Assembly: GCA_943788025.1 (NCBI GenBank)
Contig: CALSOR010000002.1
Location: 248,001 to 312,000 of the forward strand
From: JABAAE01 sp905480545
GTDB lineage: Bacteria > Planctomycetota > Planctomycetia > Pirellulales > Pirellulaceae
Direction: 5' to 3'
DNA length: 64,000 nucleotides
Each line of letters begins with the position of its first letter. Positions within the stretch are counted from its first letter, which is position 1. Position numbers and translations under genes: made by a program. Under the pieces are notes generated by a model, which did no database searches, was not told the DNA's origin, and worked only from the letters and a program-made list of their open reading frames with translations. Positions 55,228 through 64,000 of the stretch are shown here, piece after piece.

Positions 55228-56520
55228 ATGCGCCGACGTGTAGTCATCACCGGTATCGGGATGGTAAATCCCATGGCAACCAATCCGGAAGCGGTTTGGA
55301 GTCGTCTAAAAAACGCTGAATCAAGCGTAGGTAACATCACGGTTTTTGATGCGACCAATTTCCCTACCAAAATTGCTTCGGAGGTCCGTGGATACGACGC
55401 AACGCAATTTGGTGGCGATCTTAAGGAATGGGAGTTCCGTGGCCGCCACACCCAATTTGCCGCTGGTGCCGCCGTCCAAGCGGTGGAGAATTCTGGTGTC
55501 CTGAATTCCATCGAAGACCCGACTCGATTCGGAATCTATCTTGGAAGTGGTGAAGGCAAACAAGATTTCACATCTTTCACGCGCATGATGGTCGCTGGGA
55601 TCGCAGACGGAAAAGATGGCGAGATGAACATGCTCAGCTTCACCGAGGCGGGCTTGCGTGAAATCAATCCGGTTCTTGAACTTGAACAGGAACCGAGCAT
55701 GCCAGCCGGACATTTGACGGCGATGTTCAATGCCCAAGGGCCGAATGCAAATTGCCTGACGGCTTGTGCCGCGAGCAGCCAAGCGATGGGCGAGGCCACT
55801 GAAATCATTCGCCGCGGCGATGCAGAGGTCATGCTCTCAGGTGGAACCCATAGCATGATTCATCCGTTTGGTGTCACTGGCTTCAATCTGTTAACCGCAC
55901 TTTCAACTCGCAACGAAGAACCCACCAAAGCCTCACGGCCGTTTGACCGAACGCGTGATGGTTTCGTTTTGGGTGAAGGCGCTGCCATGGTGATCCTCGA
56001 AGAACTCGAACATGCAAAAGCGCGTGGAGCACAGATCTTCGGTGAAGTACTCGGTTATGGCTCAACCGCGGATGCATGGCGTATCACCGACATTCACCCC
56101 GAAGGCCGCGGTGCAATCGGATGCATGCGAATGGCATTGAATGATGCAAAACTTGATCCGTCGGATATTGACTACGTCAATGCCCACGGCACGAGCACCA
56201 CCGTAAACGACAAAGTCGAATCAAAAGCTTGCCGTGAAGTATTCGGTGAAAATGCTGACAAGACGCCAGTTAGCAGCACCAAGAGCATGATGGGGCACTT
56301 GATTGCCGCAGCCGGTGTCACAGAGGCCATTGTTTGCTTGATGGCGATTCGGGACAACGTTTTGCCACCGACCATCAATTACGAAAATAAAGATCCGCTT
56401 TGTGATTTGGACTACATTCCCAACGAAGCCCGCGAATCGCCATGCAAAATCGCTTTGAACAACAGCTTTGGGTTTGGTGGCCAAAATATCACGTTAATTT
56501 TGGGCGAATTTGACAGGTAG
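55228..56520 (+). CDS. Beta-ketoacyl-ACP synthase, FabF type
   Basis: A 430-residue ketosynthase that extends an acyl chain by condensation with malonyl-ACP. The active-site Cys is near residue 180 (NCLTACAASSQA), and the two catalytic His are near 320 (NAHGTSTTVND) and 357 (SMMGHLIAAAG). The N-terminal VVITGIGMVNPM and DRTRDGFVLGEGAAM segments are typical of FabF-type (KS I/II) enzymes. It is the last gene of the dehydratase-ACP-hotdog-KS cluster, which looks like a small independent acyl chain pathway. Confidence 0.95.
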   Translation: MRRRVVITGIGMVNPMATNPEAVWSRLKNAESSVGNITVFDATNFPTKIASEVRGYDATQFGGDLKEWEFRGRHTQFAAGAAVQAVENSGVLNSIEDPTRFGIYLGSGEGKQDFTSFTRMMVAGIADGKDGEMNMLSFTEAGLREINPVLELEQEPSMPAGHLTAMFNAQGPNANCLTACAASSQAMGEATEIIRRGDAEVMLSGGTHSMIHPFGVTGFNLLTALSTRNEEPTKASRPFDRTRDGFVLGEGAAMVILEELEHAKARGAQIFGEVLGYGSTADAWRITDIHPEGRGAIGCMRMALNDAKLDPSDIDYVNAHGTSTTVNDKVESKACREVFGENADKTPVSSTKSMMGHLIAAAGVTEAIVCLMAIRDNVLPPTINYENKDPLCDLDYIPNEARESPCKIALNNSFGFGGQNITLILGEFDR

Positions 56521-56607
56521 CTTAACGTCCGACTTGCGCCTTTCAACGAACGAACGTCAATCGATTTTTTCGAAATTCGTCCGCAAGATTACTTGCTATC
56601 CAAGCTC

Positions 56608-57195
56608 ATGAATATGTCCGAGTCCATTACACCATCCTCTAATGTTGACGGTTCGGCCAACGCCCCAAATTCGTCGGGGGACAGCCGAACAGAAAAAATG
56701 CCCCACTCCCCCATTTCACATCGCGACCAGGTTGGACGTCTGAGCCGGAGGAGTTTCGTGATAATGTTGATCGCGATGTTCATCGTCCCCGTTGCAACTG
56801 TTCTGACGCTTTGGTTTTACTTGCCGCCGGTTTCAATGCATACGCTCGATGCGACCGTCACACTTGCGGGAATGGAGCGTGCAGAAGAATTCGACCGCCG
56901 CGAGGCTATTCCAGCCGTTCCGGAACCTAAAGTTGTTGTCAAGAACATCGGCCAAGATGAATGGACCCAGTTGATCGTTGAAGTCAACAAGCGATACAAG
57001 GTCTATCGCACAGATGAAGTTGTCCCCGCCGGCGAAACAATTGAGTTCGGGTTGGATTACTTCATGACGCGTGAAGGACTATTTTTTCCGCCCGGCCGAA
57101 TCGATGTCAAACACGTGCGGGTTTATGCTCGATTACCGTCCCGTTCTCGCGCTACATACGAAGCCGATTTTGACGCTGAATTCAACGTGAAGTAA
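56608..57195 (+). CDS. Membrane-anchored protein of unknown function
   Basis: About 195 residues; the exact start is uncertain between ATGs at 56608 and 56614. A Ser- and Asn-rich N-terminus is followed by one membrane segment (VIMLIAMFIVPVATVLTLWF) and then a C-terminal beta-rich extracytoplasmic domain (VVVKNIGQDEWTQLIVEVN, HVRVYARLPSRSR). No family is recognised. It lies downstream of the ketosynthase gene by about 90 bases on the same strand, with no sign of translational coupling. Confidence 0.72.
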   Translation: MNMSESITPSSNVDGSANAPNSSGDSRTEKMPHSPISHRDQVGRLSRRSFVIMLIAMFIVPVATVLTLWFYLPPVSMHTLDATVTLAGMERAEEFDRREAIPAVPEPKVVVKNIGQDEWTQLIVEVNKRYKVYRTDEVVPAGETIEFGLDYFMTREGLFFPPGRIDVKHVRVYARLPSRSRATYEADFDAEFNVK

Positions 57196-57729
57196 TCATT
57201 GCGAAAAGGATTCGACGTTGATGCGAATTTAGGATTACGCTCCAGCCACGAAGTGTAGAACGCACATTGGACTCGTCTCTAATCTTCGCCAAAGCCTTGC
57301 ACCCCTGGTAGCTCGCAATCGGCTTCCATGGCCCGTCTAAAGAACTCCGTGCTCCGGCGTATCTGCGTTTTAGATTTCCCCACCTCGCAAACTCAACCAT
57401 TCCACGCTTCTCTAATACCAGCACTCCGGGCAAAATAGAATTCTTCACCCAATCGTGAAAAATCTTGTGTTTTGACGCGTGGATTTTCGGTATCCAAGCA
57501 GTAATTTCAGATTTGCGGTCCGTTTTTACGTCGGAATTTCGAACTTATCCGTTTTGAATTCGGGCAAATACAAATACAATTTAATTAGATCATACTCCCA
57601 CCCCAGTATCCGCATTCCTTAAATCGGCCGGGTTATCGGCGCTAAAACGCAAGACTGCATTGCGTTGACGATAATAAACTCAACAAACGGGCAGATTTCA
57701 AACTCACCGAAGCCGAAAGAAATTGATCC
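57196..57729. other. 534 bp region without a supported gene
   Basis: The 3' half is AT-rich and probably holds the promoter of the DUF1552 gene. A minus-strand open frame of 88 codons (57182-57448) has no recognisable motif and overlaps the end of the upstream gene, so it is not annotated. Confidence 0.55.
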
Positions 57730-59046
57730 ATGATGAATCGCAGAAACATGCTCCAAGGAATGGCTGCAAGTGGCGCAGCGATCAGTTCTCCCATTCTCGC
57801 GAGTGATGCAACGCAGTTGGGAACTCAGCCTACCGAGCCGAGGAGAGTGATCTTCTTTCTGCAAAATCAGGGCTTTGATCCAGCGACCTGTGTCCCCAAA
57901 GGACTCAAAACCAGCGAGTCGCTTTCGGGTGTAAAGCTGCCTGATCCCATTAGTCCCCTCGAGGCTTACAAGGACAAGATCAACATCATCACGGGACTGC
58001 ATGGCCGACACACCAGTCCATCGCATAGTGCTTATTTCGGAGCGCTTGGTGGATATCGTGGAGGCATTGGCGTTCCACCGGGAGGAGCTACGATCGACCA
58101 TGTGATCAGTGGCTTGCTTCCGGAAACAATCTTGCCTCACTTGCGCATCGGGATGGATGCACTTGAAAACATGATATCGCGGCCGACTCTAGCGACGCTT
58201 TCAGCGTCCGGTGCGGGCAAGCCACTTTTCATGCATTCAAATCCACAAGATCTTTACCAGCTTTTGTTTGGTGGAATCGCGACGGGCGAAGTCAAAAAGA
58301 AATATGAGGCTCGGTCAAAGGTTTTCAATCGCATTGAACAGTTAGCCGCACAGCATGGCGAGAAATTGCCGACGGGTGATCGCGAACGCTACGGCGGTTA
58401 TGTTGACGGATTCAAAGACATTAACGGACTGCGTGAACGTTTGGCGGACGTGTCCGATCATTTAAAGCAATTTGCCCCAGACTATAACGACAAGTTTCTC
58501 AAACCGAAATTTGATACCGATTGGCACGATGCGTTGCTTGACCTTGGGATCGCAGCCTTGAAGGCGGGGCTCACCAACGTGCTGACGATCGGATCTGGCC
58601 GTGGAGAAATTTTTGGCGCTTGGAAAGGACTAGGCATTACCGAGGCCGGACATAACCTCGGGCATATGAAACAACCGAACAATCCGATTTGGATCAAGAT
58701 TCGAAAATACAATTGCCAGATGCTGGTCAAATTGATGCAGGCGCTTGAATCAATGCCAGAAGGAAACGGCACGATGATGGACAACACTCTGATTGTTTAC
58801 ACCAGTAACAACGCAGATAAACAACATACCAATGGGGCTGATTGGCCGTTTGTTTTGTTGGGGAATTGCGGCGGGCGTATTAAAACTGGTCAGTACACCA
58901 AGCTTGATGGAAGGCGTCCCATCAACGCACTTTACACGACCATTCTTCGCGCAATTGGAAATCCAAATGATCGTTTCAATATGGACAAGGGCATCGCGAA
59001 CGTGCATGACACGAAGGTCGGACCGATCGAAGAATTAATGGCTTAA
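57730..59046 (+). CDS. DUF1552 protein, Tat-exported
   Basis: A 438-residue protein of the DUF1552 family, related to DUF1501. The N-terminus carries a Tat motif (NRRNMLQGMAASGAAIS). Family features are RRVIFFLQNQGFDP, GLHGRHTSPSHS, GLGITEAGHNLGHMK and a C-terminal WPFVLLGNCGGR segment. The reaction is unknown. A DUF1588/DUF1592-type cytochrome-like gene follows after 231 bases, so this is the fourth pairing of this kind in the window, with the order of the two genes reversed compared with the DUF1549/DUF1553 loci. Two Met codons (57730, 57733) are both possible starts. Confidence 0.9.
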   Translation: MMNRRNMLQGMAASGAAISSPILASDATQLGTQPTEPRRVIFFLQNQGFDPATCVPKGLKTSESLSGVKLPDPISPLEAYKDKINIITGLHGRHTSPSHSAYFGALGGYRGGIGVPPGGATIDHVISGLLPETILPHLRIGMDALENMISRPTLATLSASGAGKPLFMHSNPQDLYQLLFGGIATGEVKKKYEARSKVFNRIEQLAAQHGEKLPTGDRERYGGYVDGFKDINGLRERLADVSDHLKQFAPDYNDKFLKPKFDTDWHDALLDLGIAALKAGLTNVLTIGSGRGEIFGAWKGLGITEAGHNLGHMKQPNNPIWIKIRKYNCQMLVKLMQALESMPEGNGTMMDNTLIVYTSNNADKQHTNGADWPFVLLGNCGGRIKTGQYTKLDGRRPINALYTTILRAIGNPNDRFNMDKGIANVHDTKVGPIEELMA

Positions 59047-59094
59047 TAGGCTGTTGATTTGATTGCCCGAACGGCCTGTGTTTTTCTGGTAGCA

Positions 59095-59111
59095 GGCACA
59101 CTCCGTGTGCC
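59095..59111. repeat. Short palindromic element
   Basis: An inverted repeat with seven-base arms (GGCACAC and GTGTGCC) and a three-base loop sits in the intergenic region, inside a CAGGCACACTCCGTGTGCCG context. A U run is lacking, so it is not a typical terminator; it resembles small dispersed palindromic units. Confidence 0.75.
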
Positions 59112-59277
59112 GTAGCCATCACAACCCGTTTGATTTTCTGTTGAAAAATGCGGACGGTACGACGGAGCTTGTCTGCTAGTTTGTGACGTCGATAAAATGA
59201 TGCACAGCCTCAAAGCGTGACTCGTTTTGTTGAAATCAAGAATCCATGTTGCAACCGAAATTGCTTGAGCATCGGAA

Positions 59278-61815
59278 ATGAAATTGAAACTTGAAATGCA
59301 GTTAAACGATAAGTCACTTTTTCATTTCGCAAGAATTAATCCGAATGCGGGAGGCAATACTCGCTTTTTTTCTAAACCGTATTCCGCGCTGCGTTCATTG
59401 ACGTCACGGCTTTCGGTGTTTTGTTGCATTTGTTTTTTCGCTCTTGCATCATCAGTCTTGGCAGATGAGCCCGCGACATTCAAGAGTTTTGCCAAGCCGT
59501 TTCTGGACCAGTATTGTGCAGACTGTCACGCTGATGGTGCAAGCGAAGGAGACATTTCATTTGATAAACTCCAAACCGTCGACGCGGACAACGCAGAAAT
59601 TTGGAAACGAATTTGGGATCAAGTCGCACTCAAAGAGATGCCGCCAAGCGATGAAAGCGACCAACCTGCTGCCATGCGGCGTGTGGAACTTTCGAACTGG
59701 ATCACGAAAGAACTTAAGTTTGCGATGAAGGACAAAGGTGGCTTCAACGCGCACCTTCAACCCGCCAAAGGAAACTATCTGGATCATGATGTTCTATTTG
59801 GCGATTTGCCCGCCGGATTGGAACCACCGTCCACACCCGCTCGTATTTGGCGAATTCATCCGCAAGAACACCTGACAAGATTGAACGAATTAATCAACCG
59901 CGAGCCGGAATTTAATCCGAATCGCCCAGGTCTGAGAACGCGTGGAGATTTTATTCCGCCCAATCAAGAAGGTGAGGTCAAAGTCTATTACGGTCTTGAT
60001 CGCTTGATTGGCTGGGTAGGCGGCACAGCAGCGTACGCTGCGGCGATCACCGGCTTCCCTCCGATTCTGACAACATCAGATCGGCATGGTCTTCGGGATT
60101 ATCCAATCCTCTATTCCATCAACGGCGCGGAAGCCACTCAAATCGCCGCCAACGCCGAGAACATCCTTCGATTCATGGCGTTCGGGCCGGACGCGGAACC
60201 GTATCAGTTTGCAGACAAGGTTGGAGAGATTGACAAAAAATATAAACACGAGAGCGTTCGCGGGTTGAGCCAAAGTCTGTTTTACAGCAAGTCTCCAATG
60301 CGACCGCTGACGCCCGTCTACGATTTGATCCATGAAGAAACCGTTTCGGAAAACGGATTGAAAAAAGCGGTCGATTTTCTGTTTGAAGCGTTAACCTGTC
60401 GACCACCGACTGAAAGTGAGTCCCAGGAATACGTCAGCATTTTAAAAGAATCAATCGCAGATCTTGGAAAAGAAGAAGGAATCATTCTCGGCTTGGTTCC
60501 CATTTTCCTTGACCGAAGTGCACTCTTTCGGACTGAACTTGCGGATACCGGCAGTCCTGATCGATACGGTCGGGTGATGCTGAAGAATCATGAGCTCGCA
60601 CTGGCGATCAATGCAGCATTTAGTTACATCCCGCCAGACGCAGCGTTGACGGCCGCTCTACACAATGGCCAACTGAAAACTCGGGACGATGTCAAACGAG
60701 AAGTAACCCGCATTTTGAACGACGATCGCATTCGAAAGCCGCGGATACTGCAATTTTTTCGTGAGTTTTTCGATTACGATCGTGCCGGGACGGTGTGCAA
60801 AGACACAAAGGCATTGGTCCGGGCCGGCGGTCAACCCAACTCTTATTACCGAACCATGTTTGCGATGACCGCAAGCACCGACCGATTGATCGAGTTGATT
60901 TTAGCGGAAGACAAAAACGTCCTTTCCGAATTGTTAACAACAGATCGTGTTGTATTCAGCGTTCGTCAAGATGCAGATTATTTTGGCGAATACGTTGGCC
61001 AACAAAAGCGATCCGCAGCACCGAATCCGGAGAACAATGCGCCCCAAAAGAATCCGGCTAAAAAACAGGCGAAGAAGAAGGGGCCCAAAAGCTCCAGGTT
61101 CATTCAGCCCGCAAAACTTTCAAACGGAAAACCAATTCACGTTCGAATCGCCAAGGTCGTTAAAGGACAGAAACCTCAACGATCGCTAACTCGACTACCA
61201 TCAGAACAACGCATGGGGATTTTGACGCATCCCAGCTGGTTGGTGTCTCATTCCGATGCGATGGATAACCACGCGATTCTTCGCGGCAAATGGATTCGCG
61301 AGCGACTGCTTGGAGACGCAGTTCCCGACGTACCGATTACCGTTGACGCAATGTTACCCGACGAGCCCAACCAAACGCTGCGGCATCGAATGCGTGTGAC
61401 TCGCGAAGACAACTGTATTCGGTGCCACCGAAAAATGGACCCTCTCGGATTGCCCTTTGAGATGTTCAATCATCTTGGTCTTTATCGAAAGATTGAGCTT
61501 GGTAAACCAGTCAACACCTCGGGTGAGATTATCGATAGCGGTGATGCAAATTTGGACGGGCCTGTCGATGATGCTTTAGATATGATTGGCAAGTTGGCAA
61601 AAAGTGAACGGGTCAAGCAAGTCTTCGTTCGGCACGTGTTTCGGTTTTGGATGGGTCGCAACGAGACGCTTAACGACGCGCCAATCCTTCAGAATGCCTA
61701 TCGATCGTACACAGAAAGTGGCGGCAGCATGAAAGCATTGCTAATTTCGCTACTGACCTCAGATGCGTTTCTCTATCGCAAGGTGGAACGTCAATCGAGT
61801 CCCGCCACGGAATAA
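59278..61815 (+). CDS. DUF1588/DUF1592/DUF1585 cytochrome c-like protein
   Basis: An 845-residue protein with an unusually long N-terminal region before a hydrophobic signal (RLSVFCCICFFALASSVLADE). The first heme motif is CADCHA near residue 81; a second CxxCH (CIRCHRKMDPLG near residue 713) lies in a DUF1588-type region, followed by MFNHLGLYRK and a DUF1585-like C-terminal part. The middle, about residues 160-650, fits DUF1592 (ALAINAAFSYIPPDAAL, FFREFFDYDRAG) with a Lys- and Pro-rich linker. This group is abundant in planctomycetes and of unknown function. It follows the DUF1552 gene on the same strand and is expected to act with it outside the cytoplasm. Confidence 0.92.
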   Translation: MKLKLEMQLNDKSLFHFARINPNAGGNTRFFSKPYSALRSLTSRLSVFCCICFFALASSVLADEPATFKSFAKPFLDQYCADCHADGASEGDISFDKLQTVDADNAEIWKRIWDQVALKEMPPSDESDQPAAMRRVELSNWITKELKFAMKDKGGFNAHLQPAKGNYLDHDVLFGDLPAGLEPPSTPARIWRIHPQEHLTRLNELINREPEFNPNRPGLRTRGDFIPPNQEGEVKVYYGLDRLIGWVGGTAAYAAAITGFPPILTTSDRHGLRDYPILYSINGAEATQIAANAENILRFMAFGPDAEPYQFADKVGEIDKKYKHESVRGLSQSLFYSKSPMRPLTPVYDLIHEETVSENGLKKAVDFLFEALTCRPPTESESQEYVSILKESIADLGKEEGIILGLVPIFLDRSALFRTELADTGSPDRYGRVMLKNHELALAINAAFSYIPPDAALTAALHNGQLKTRDDVKREVTRILNDDRIRKPRILQFFREFFDYDRAGTVCKDTKALVRAGGQPNSYYRTMFAMTASTDRLIELILAEDKNVLSELLTTDRVVFSVRQDADYFGEYVGQQKRSAAPNPENNAPQKNPAKKQAKKKGPKSSRFIQPAKLSNGKPIHVRIAKVVKGQKPQRSLTRLPSEQRMGILTHPSWLVSHSDAMDNHAILRGKWIRERLLGDAVPDVPITVDAMLPDEPNQTLRHRMRVTREDNCIRCHRKMDPLGLPFEMFNHLGLYRKIELGKPVNTSGEIIDSGDANLDGPVDDALDMIGKLAKSERVKQVFVRHVFRFWMGRNETLNDAPILQNAYRSYTESGGSMKALLISLLTSDAFLYRKVERQSSPATE

Positions 61816-61897
61816 AATTCTTTGTTTGTGAAGCACGAAAAAACTGACTTGCGAACGTGATACAATGTGTGCAACTATCCTTTGAGGTATTCGTACG

Positions 61898-63427
61898 ATG
61901 ACATTGTCACAAATCACTTTTGCCGCTTTCTGCATGTTCGGGATTGCAACCGCAACTTCACCGGCACAAGAATCCCAGTCACGAAAATTGGAGTCACAAA
62001 AACCGGAGGCACAGGCATCCGATCCGTCGATTCTTTTTGCTGGCATTGGTGTGACGGATATTTCGCCGCCGCTCGCCTTTCCCATGGCAGGCTACTATCA
62101 CGAACGCTTGTCGGATGGGACTGCAGATCCGCTCAAGGCTAAGGCGATCGTCTTTCGCCAGGGAAAGAAATTCGCGGCAATTGTGGTTTGCGATTTGATC
62201 GGGATTTCCACCGATCTATCCCACGAGATCCGAAAAAGCGCATTCCAAAAAACGGGAATTCCGATGGATAACATTGTGGTTGCTGCGACTCATACCCACA
62301 CTGCACCCGACTACATGCGAGAACTTTGGTGGAATCTCGGGGGCCAGCGGCAGGACCCAGCTCGTGCCAAATATGTACGCCGTTTGATCGATGGTCCGGT
62401 TGAGGCCATCGTGGCCGCAGTTTCGGACCTGCAACCAAGTAGCCTCGCTTCCGGTTCGGCGACGCAAAAGACTCCGGTTGCATTCAATCGTCGATTCGTG
62501 ATGCGTGATGGAACGGTGAAAACATGGCAAAAGTTCAGCAATCCAAATGTCGTGCGCACTGCTGGCCCCATCGACCCGGAAATCGGCTTGCTTGCGATTC
62601 GCGATTGGAAGACCAAAAAAACGCGAGGAATCATCAGCAACTTTGCCCTTCACCTGGATACAGTTGGCGGTACAAAGTGGAGCGCCGACTATCCACACTT
62701 TATCAGCGAAACCATCAAAAAAGCGGTTGGGACGGACACCGTTTCAGTTTTTGCGACCGGATGCTGCGGCGACATCAACCACTCGGATCCGGACAACGCC
62801 GCGCGAAACAAAGCTGATTTCATTGGGAACTCCATTGGAGATTCGATTGTTGGAGAGCTGAAAGACTTGACGACGCTCAAACAAACAGACTTGGTCGTGA
62901 AATCAATGATTGTGAAACTTCCGCTGCGAGAAGTGACCACGGAAGATGTCGAGAAAGCGATAGAAGTGATTACTGCAGCCAATAATAAAGAAAAAGTTGA
63001 CTTCTTCGAACATGTCACGGCGCATATAAAATTGACGCTTGATCGGCTTCGAAACCGCAAACCGATTGCCAAAGCGAATGAGCTTCTAAGATCGGGGATC
63101 AGCCGAAAGCTTGCGGGCGTTGGTGAAGAACTACCAGTTCAAATCACTGCGATCACGCTGGGACAAGATGTTGCCATCGTTTGCCTTCCCGGCGAAGTCT
63201 TCGTTGAATTGGGACTGGCCATCAAGCGAGCTTCACCGTTCAAAACGACGATCGTCATCGAACTCTCCAACGCTGGCGAAACAGCATACATTCCGAATCG
63301 GATAGCCTATGCCGGCGGCGGTTACGAGGTGACCAACTCGACATTGAAGCCTGGTGGCGGAGAAATATTAGTCGAATCCGCACTGACCCTTTTACAACAA
63401 GCCGTCGCCGCCCGAGGCAGCAAGTGA
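61898..63427 (+). CDS. Neutral/alkaline ceramidase-like secreted protein
   Basis: A 509-residue protein whose N-terminal domain matches the neutral/alkaline ceramidase fold: AGIGVTDISPPLAFPMAGYY, a GIPMDNIVVAATHTHTAPDY segment with the metal-binding HxH and the ATGCCGDINHS segment. Many planctomycete members are unlikely to be true ceramidases; they may cleave other amide bonds. The N-terminus is a signal peptide followed by a short degenerate 15 bp repeat in the DNA (see repeat entry). The C-terminal part contains YIPNRIAYAGGGYEVTNSTL, also typical. Monocistronic after the DUF1588 gene. Confidence 0.88.
   Translation: MTLSQITFAAFCMFGIATATSPAQESQSRKLESQKPEAQASDPSILFAGIGVTDISPPLAFPMAGYYHERLSDGTADPLKAKAIVFRQGKKFAAIVVCDLIGISTDLSHEIRKSAFQKTGIPMDNIVVAATHTHTAPDYMRELWWNLGGQRQDPARAKYVRRLIDGPVEAIVAAVSDLQPSSLASGSATQKTPVAFNRRFVMRDGTVKTWQKFSNPNVVRTAGPIDPEIGLLAIRDWKTKKTRGIISNFALHLDTVGGTKWSADYPHFISETIKKAVGTDTVSVFATGCCGDINHSDPDNAARNKADFIGNSIGDSIVGELKDLTTLKQTDLVVKSMIVKLPLREVTTEDVEKAIEVITAANNKEKVDFFEHVTAHIKLTLDRLRNRKPIAKANELLRSGISRKLAGVGEELPVQITAITLGQDVAIVCLPGEVFVELGLAIKRASPFKTTIVIELSNAGETAYIPNRIAYAGGGYEVTNSTLKPGGGEILVESALTLLQQAVAARGSK
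61977..62006. repeat. Degenerate 15 bp tandem repeat inside the ceramidase-like gene
   Basis: Two adjacent 15-mers (AGTCACGAAAATTGG and AGTCACAAAAACCGG, 11 of 15 bases identical), followed by a more diverged third (AGGCACAGGCATCCG), lie just after the signal peptide region and encode S/Q/K/E-rich sequence. The period is the same as the intergenic repeat at 17239. Confidence 0.6.
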
Positions 63428-63654
63428 TTAATAACCCATTTGTTTCTTTGAAGAGAAAAATCGAACACGCGAGTGGTTTGTCAATGCTGAACTAACCGGT
63501 AACTACGCTCGCCAGAGCTTGGAATTCCACCGTCTGGCGACCTTCGCTAAATTCCAATTTAGATTCGACATACTAGGACGAAATCGAAAAAGCTACATCG
63601 ATGCCTTAATCGCAACAGACCAAATTGCCTTCCACACGCCCCGCAACGCTGTCC

Positions 63655-63981
63655 CTAATCAAATGCAGATTTGCTGCTGGTGGCGCGGAGAATGGGTAAC
63701 ACTTGTTCATCGACAGAGCCTCCCGATACCGAATTGAAGCGTTGAACGCTTCCATCGCGAGGGCCAAAATGAATCCCATAGTGATTGGAAGAAAGCCCAG
63801 TGAAGTCGTGACTCCCGTGCGCTTTCAGTGGTGATGTCACATATGTCGTCTCAGGTGCTACACGAAGCGGCACATCAACAAATTGGGCTCGAATCGCAAG
63901 CATCAACAAAATGGTGCCAAGCAGGATGCTTCCAATCAGCCAGTACCGAAGTTTTATTTTCTTCAAAGAATTCACGGGCAA
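63655..63981 (-). CDS. Hypothetical protein with one membrane segment
   Basis: A 108-residue frame starting at a TTG (63981) or a GTG two codons later, close to the window edge. Residues about 13-32 (YWLIGSILLGTILLMLAIRA) form a membrane segment, followed by RVAPETTYVTSPL and a C-terminal segment with no recognised motif. Neither start has a clear ribosome binding site. It may be a genuine small membrane protein or the remnant of a longer gene; its identity is uncertain. Confidence 0.45.
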   Translation of the reverse strand: MPVNSLKKIKLRYWLIGSILLGTILLMLAIRAQFVDVPLRVAPETTYVTSPLKAHGSHDFTGLSSNHYGIHFGPRDGSVQRFNSVSGGSVDEQVLPILRATSSKSAFD

Positions 63982-64000
63982 GTGATTAATGCTCTTTTAT

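Noticed and set aside
57182..57448. 88-codon minus-strand open frame before the DUF1552 gene
   Set aside because: It overlaps the end of the upstream gene and has no recognisable motif.
63420..63990. 13 bp direct repeat GCAAGTGATTAAT at 63420 and 63978 flanking the small membrane-protein frame
   Set aside because: One 13-mer match within 600 bases is expected by chance in a window of this size, and no mobile-element features are present.

Overview
The window is a stretch of chromosome from a member of the Planctomycetota, most likely of the Pirellulales group, with moderate GC. The evidence is the gene content: four separate loci encode the planctomycete-typical pairing of a CxxCH-bearing cytochrome-like protein or DUF1800 protein with a Tat-exported DUF1501/DUF1552 protein. 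There are also a Cys-type sulfatase, a Tat-exported Gfo/Idh/MocA oxidoreductase, a ceramidase-like protein and many secreted proteins of unknown function. No rRNA, tRNA, CRISPR array, prophage or insertion sequence was recognised.

Layout. 1-4150: end of a secreted protein, then a DUF1800/DUF1501 pair. 4180-7450: terminator, a glcE-like gene that appears broken by one extra base, divergent def, two small secreted proteins. 7695-13971: a large DUF1549/DUF1553 cytochrome-like protein with its DUF1501 partner, a small protein and a YjbQ protein. 14220-20443 (minus strand): PDZ-YbaY-like protein, PstS-like binding protein, TlpA-like lipoprotein, and a metallopeptidase/amidotransferase-like fusion. 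20607-23580: sulfatase and cytochrome P450. 23630-26126: LolD/LolC-type exporter. 26332-34368: DUF2141 protein, secreted protein, oxidoreductase and a second DUF1549/DUF1553 plus DUF1501 pair. 34452-43737: glycine-zipper protein, hisF, then pilT followed by two GspE-like proteins without a functional Walker A motif, two membrane proteins and a sulfatase-fold protein without its catalytic residues. 43776-44567: remains of a GT41-type glycosyltransferase gene and a 6 x 16 bp tandem repeat. 44677-49833: rmlA, an amidohydrolase, a sugar isomerase-like protein, a small zinc-ribbon protein and trpE. 50096-53474: mcsA-mcsB and ptsI. 53694-56520: a compact fatty-acid-synthesis-like cluster (dehydratase, long acyl carrier protein, hotdog protein without the catalytic His, ketosynthase). 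57730-63427: DUF1552 and DUF1588/DUF1592 pair, then a ceramidase-like protein.

How the genes work together. The four cytochrome/DUF1501-type pairs look like independent copies of one kind of two-component extracytoplasmic module; the substrate is unknown, but insertion of carbohydrate-binding-like or discoidin-like regions in two of the large partners suggests glycan contact. The pilT block combines one intact motor ATPase with two ATPase-like proteins that probably cannot hydrolyse ATP, which suggests a scaffolding or regulatory role. The fab-like cluster looks like a dedicated acyl-chain pathway separate from housekeeping fatty acid synthesis. Most interesting for follow-up are the pseudo-ATPase locus, the dehydratase/hotdog/ACP/ketosynthase cluster and the unusual fusion proteins.
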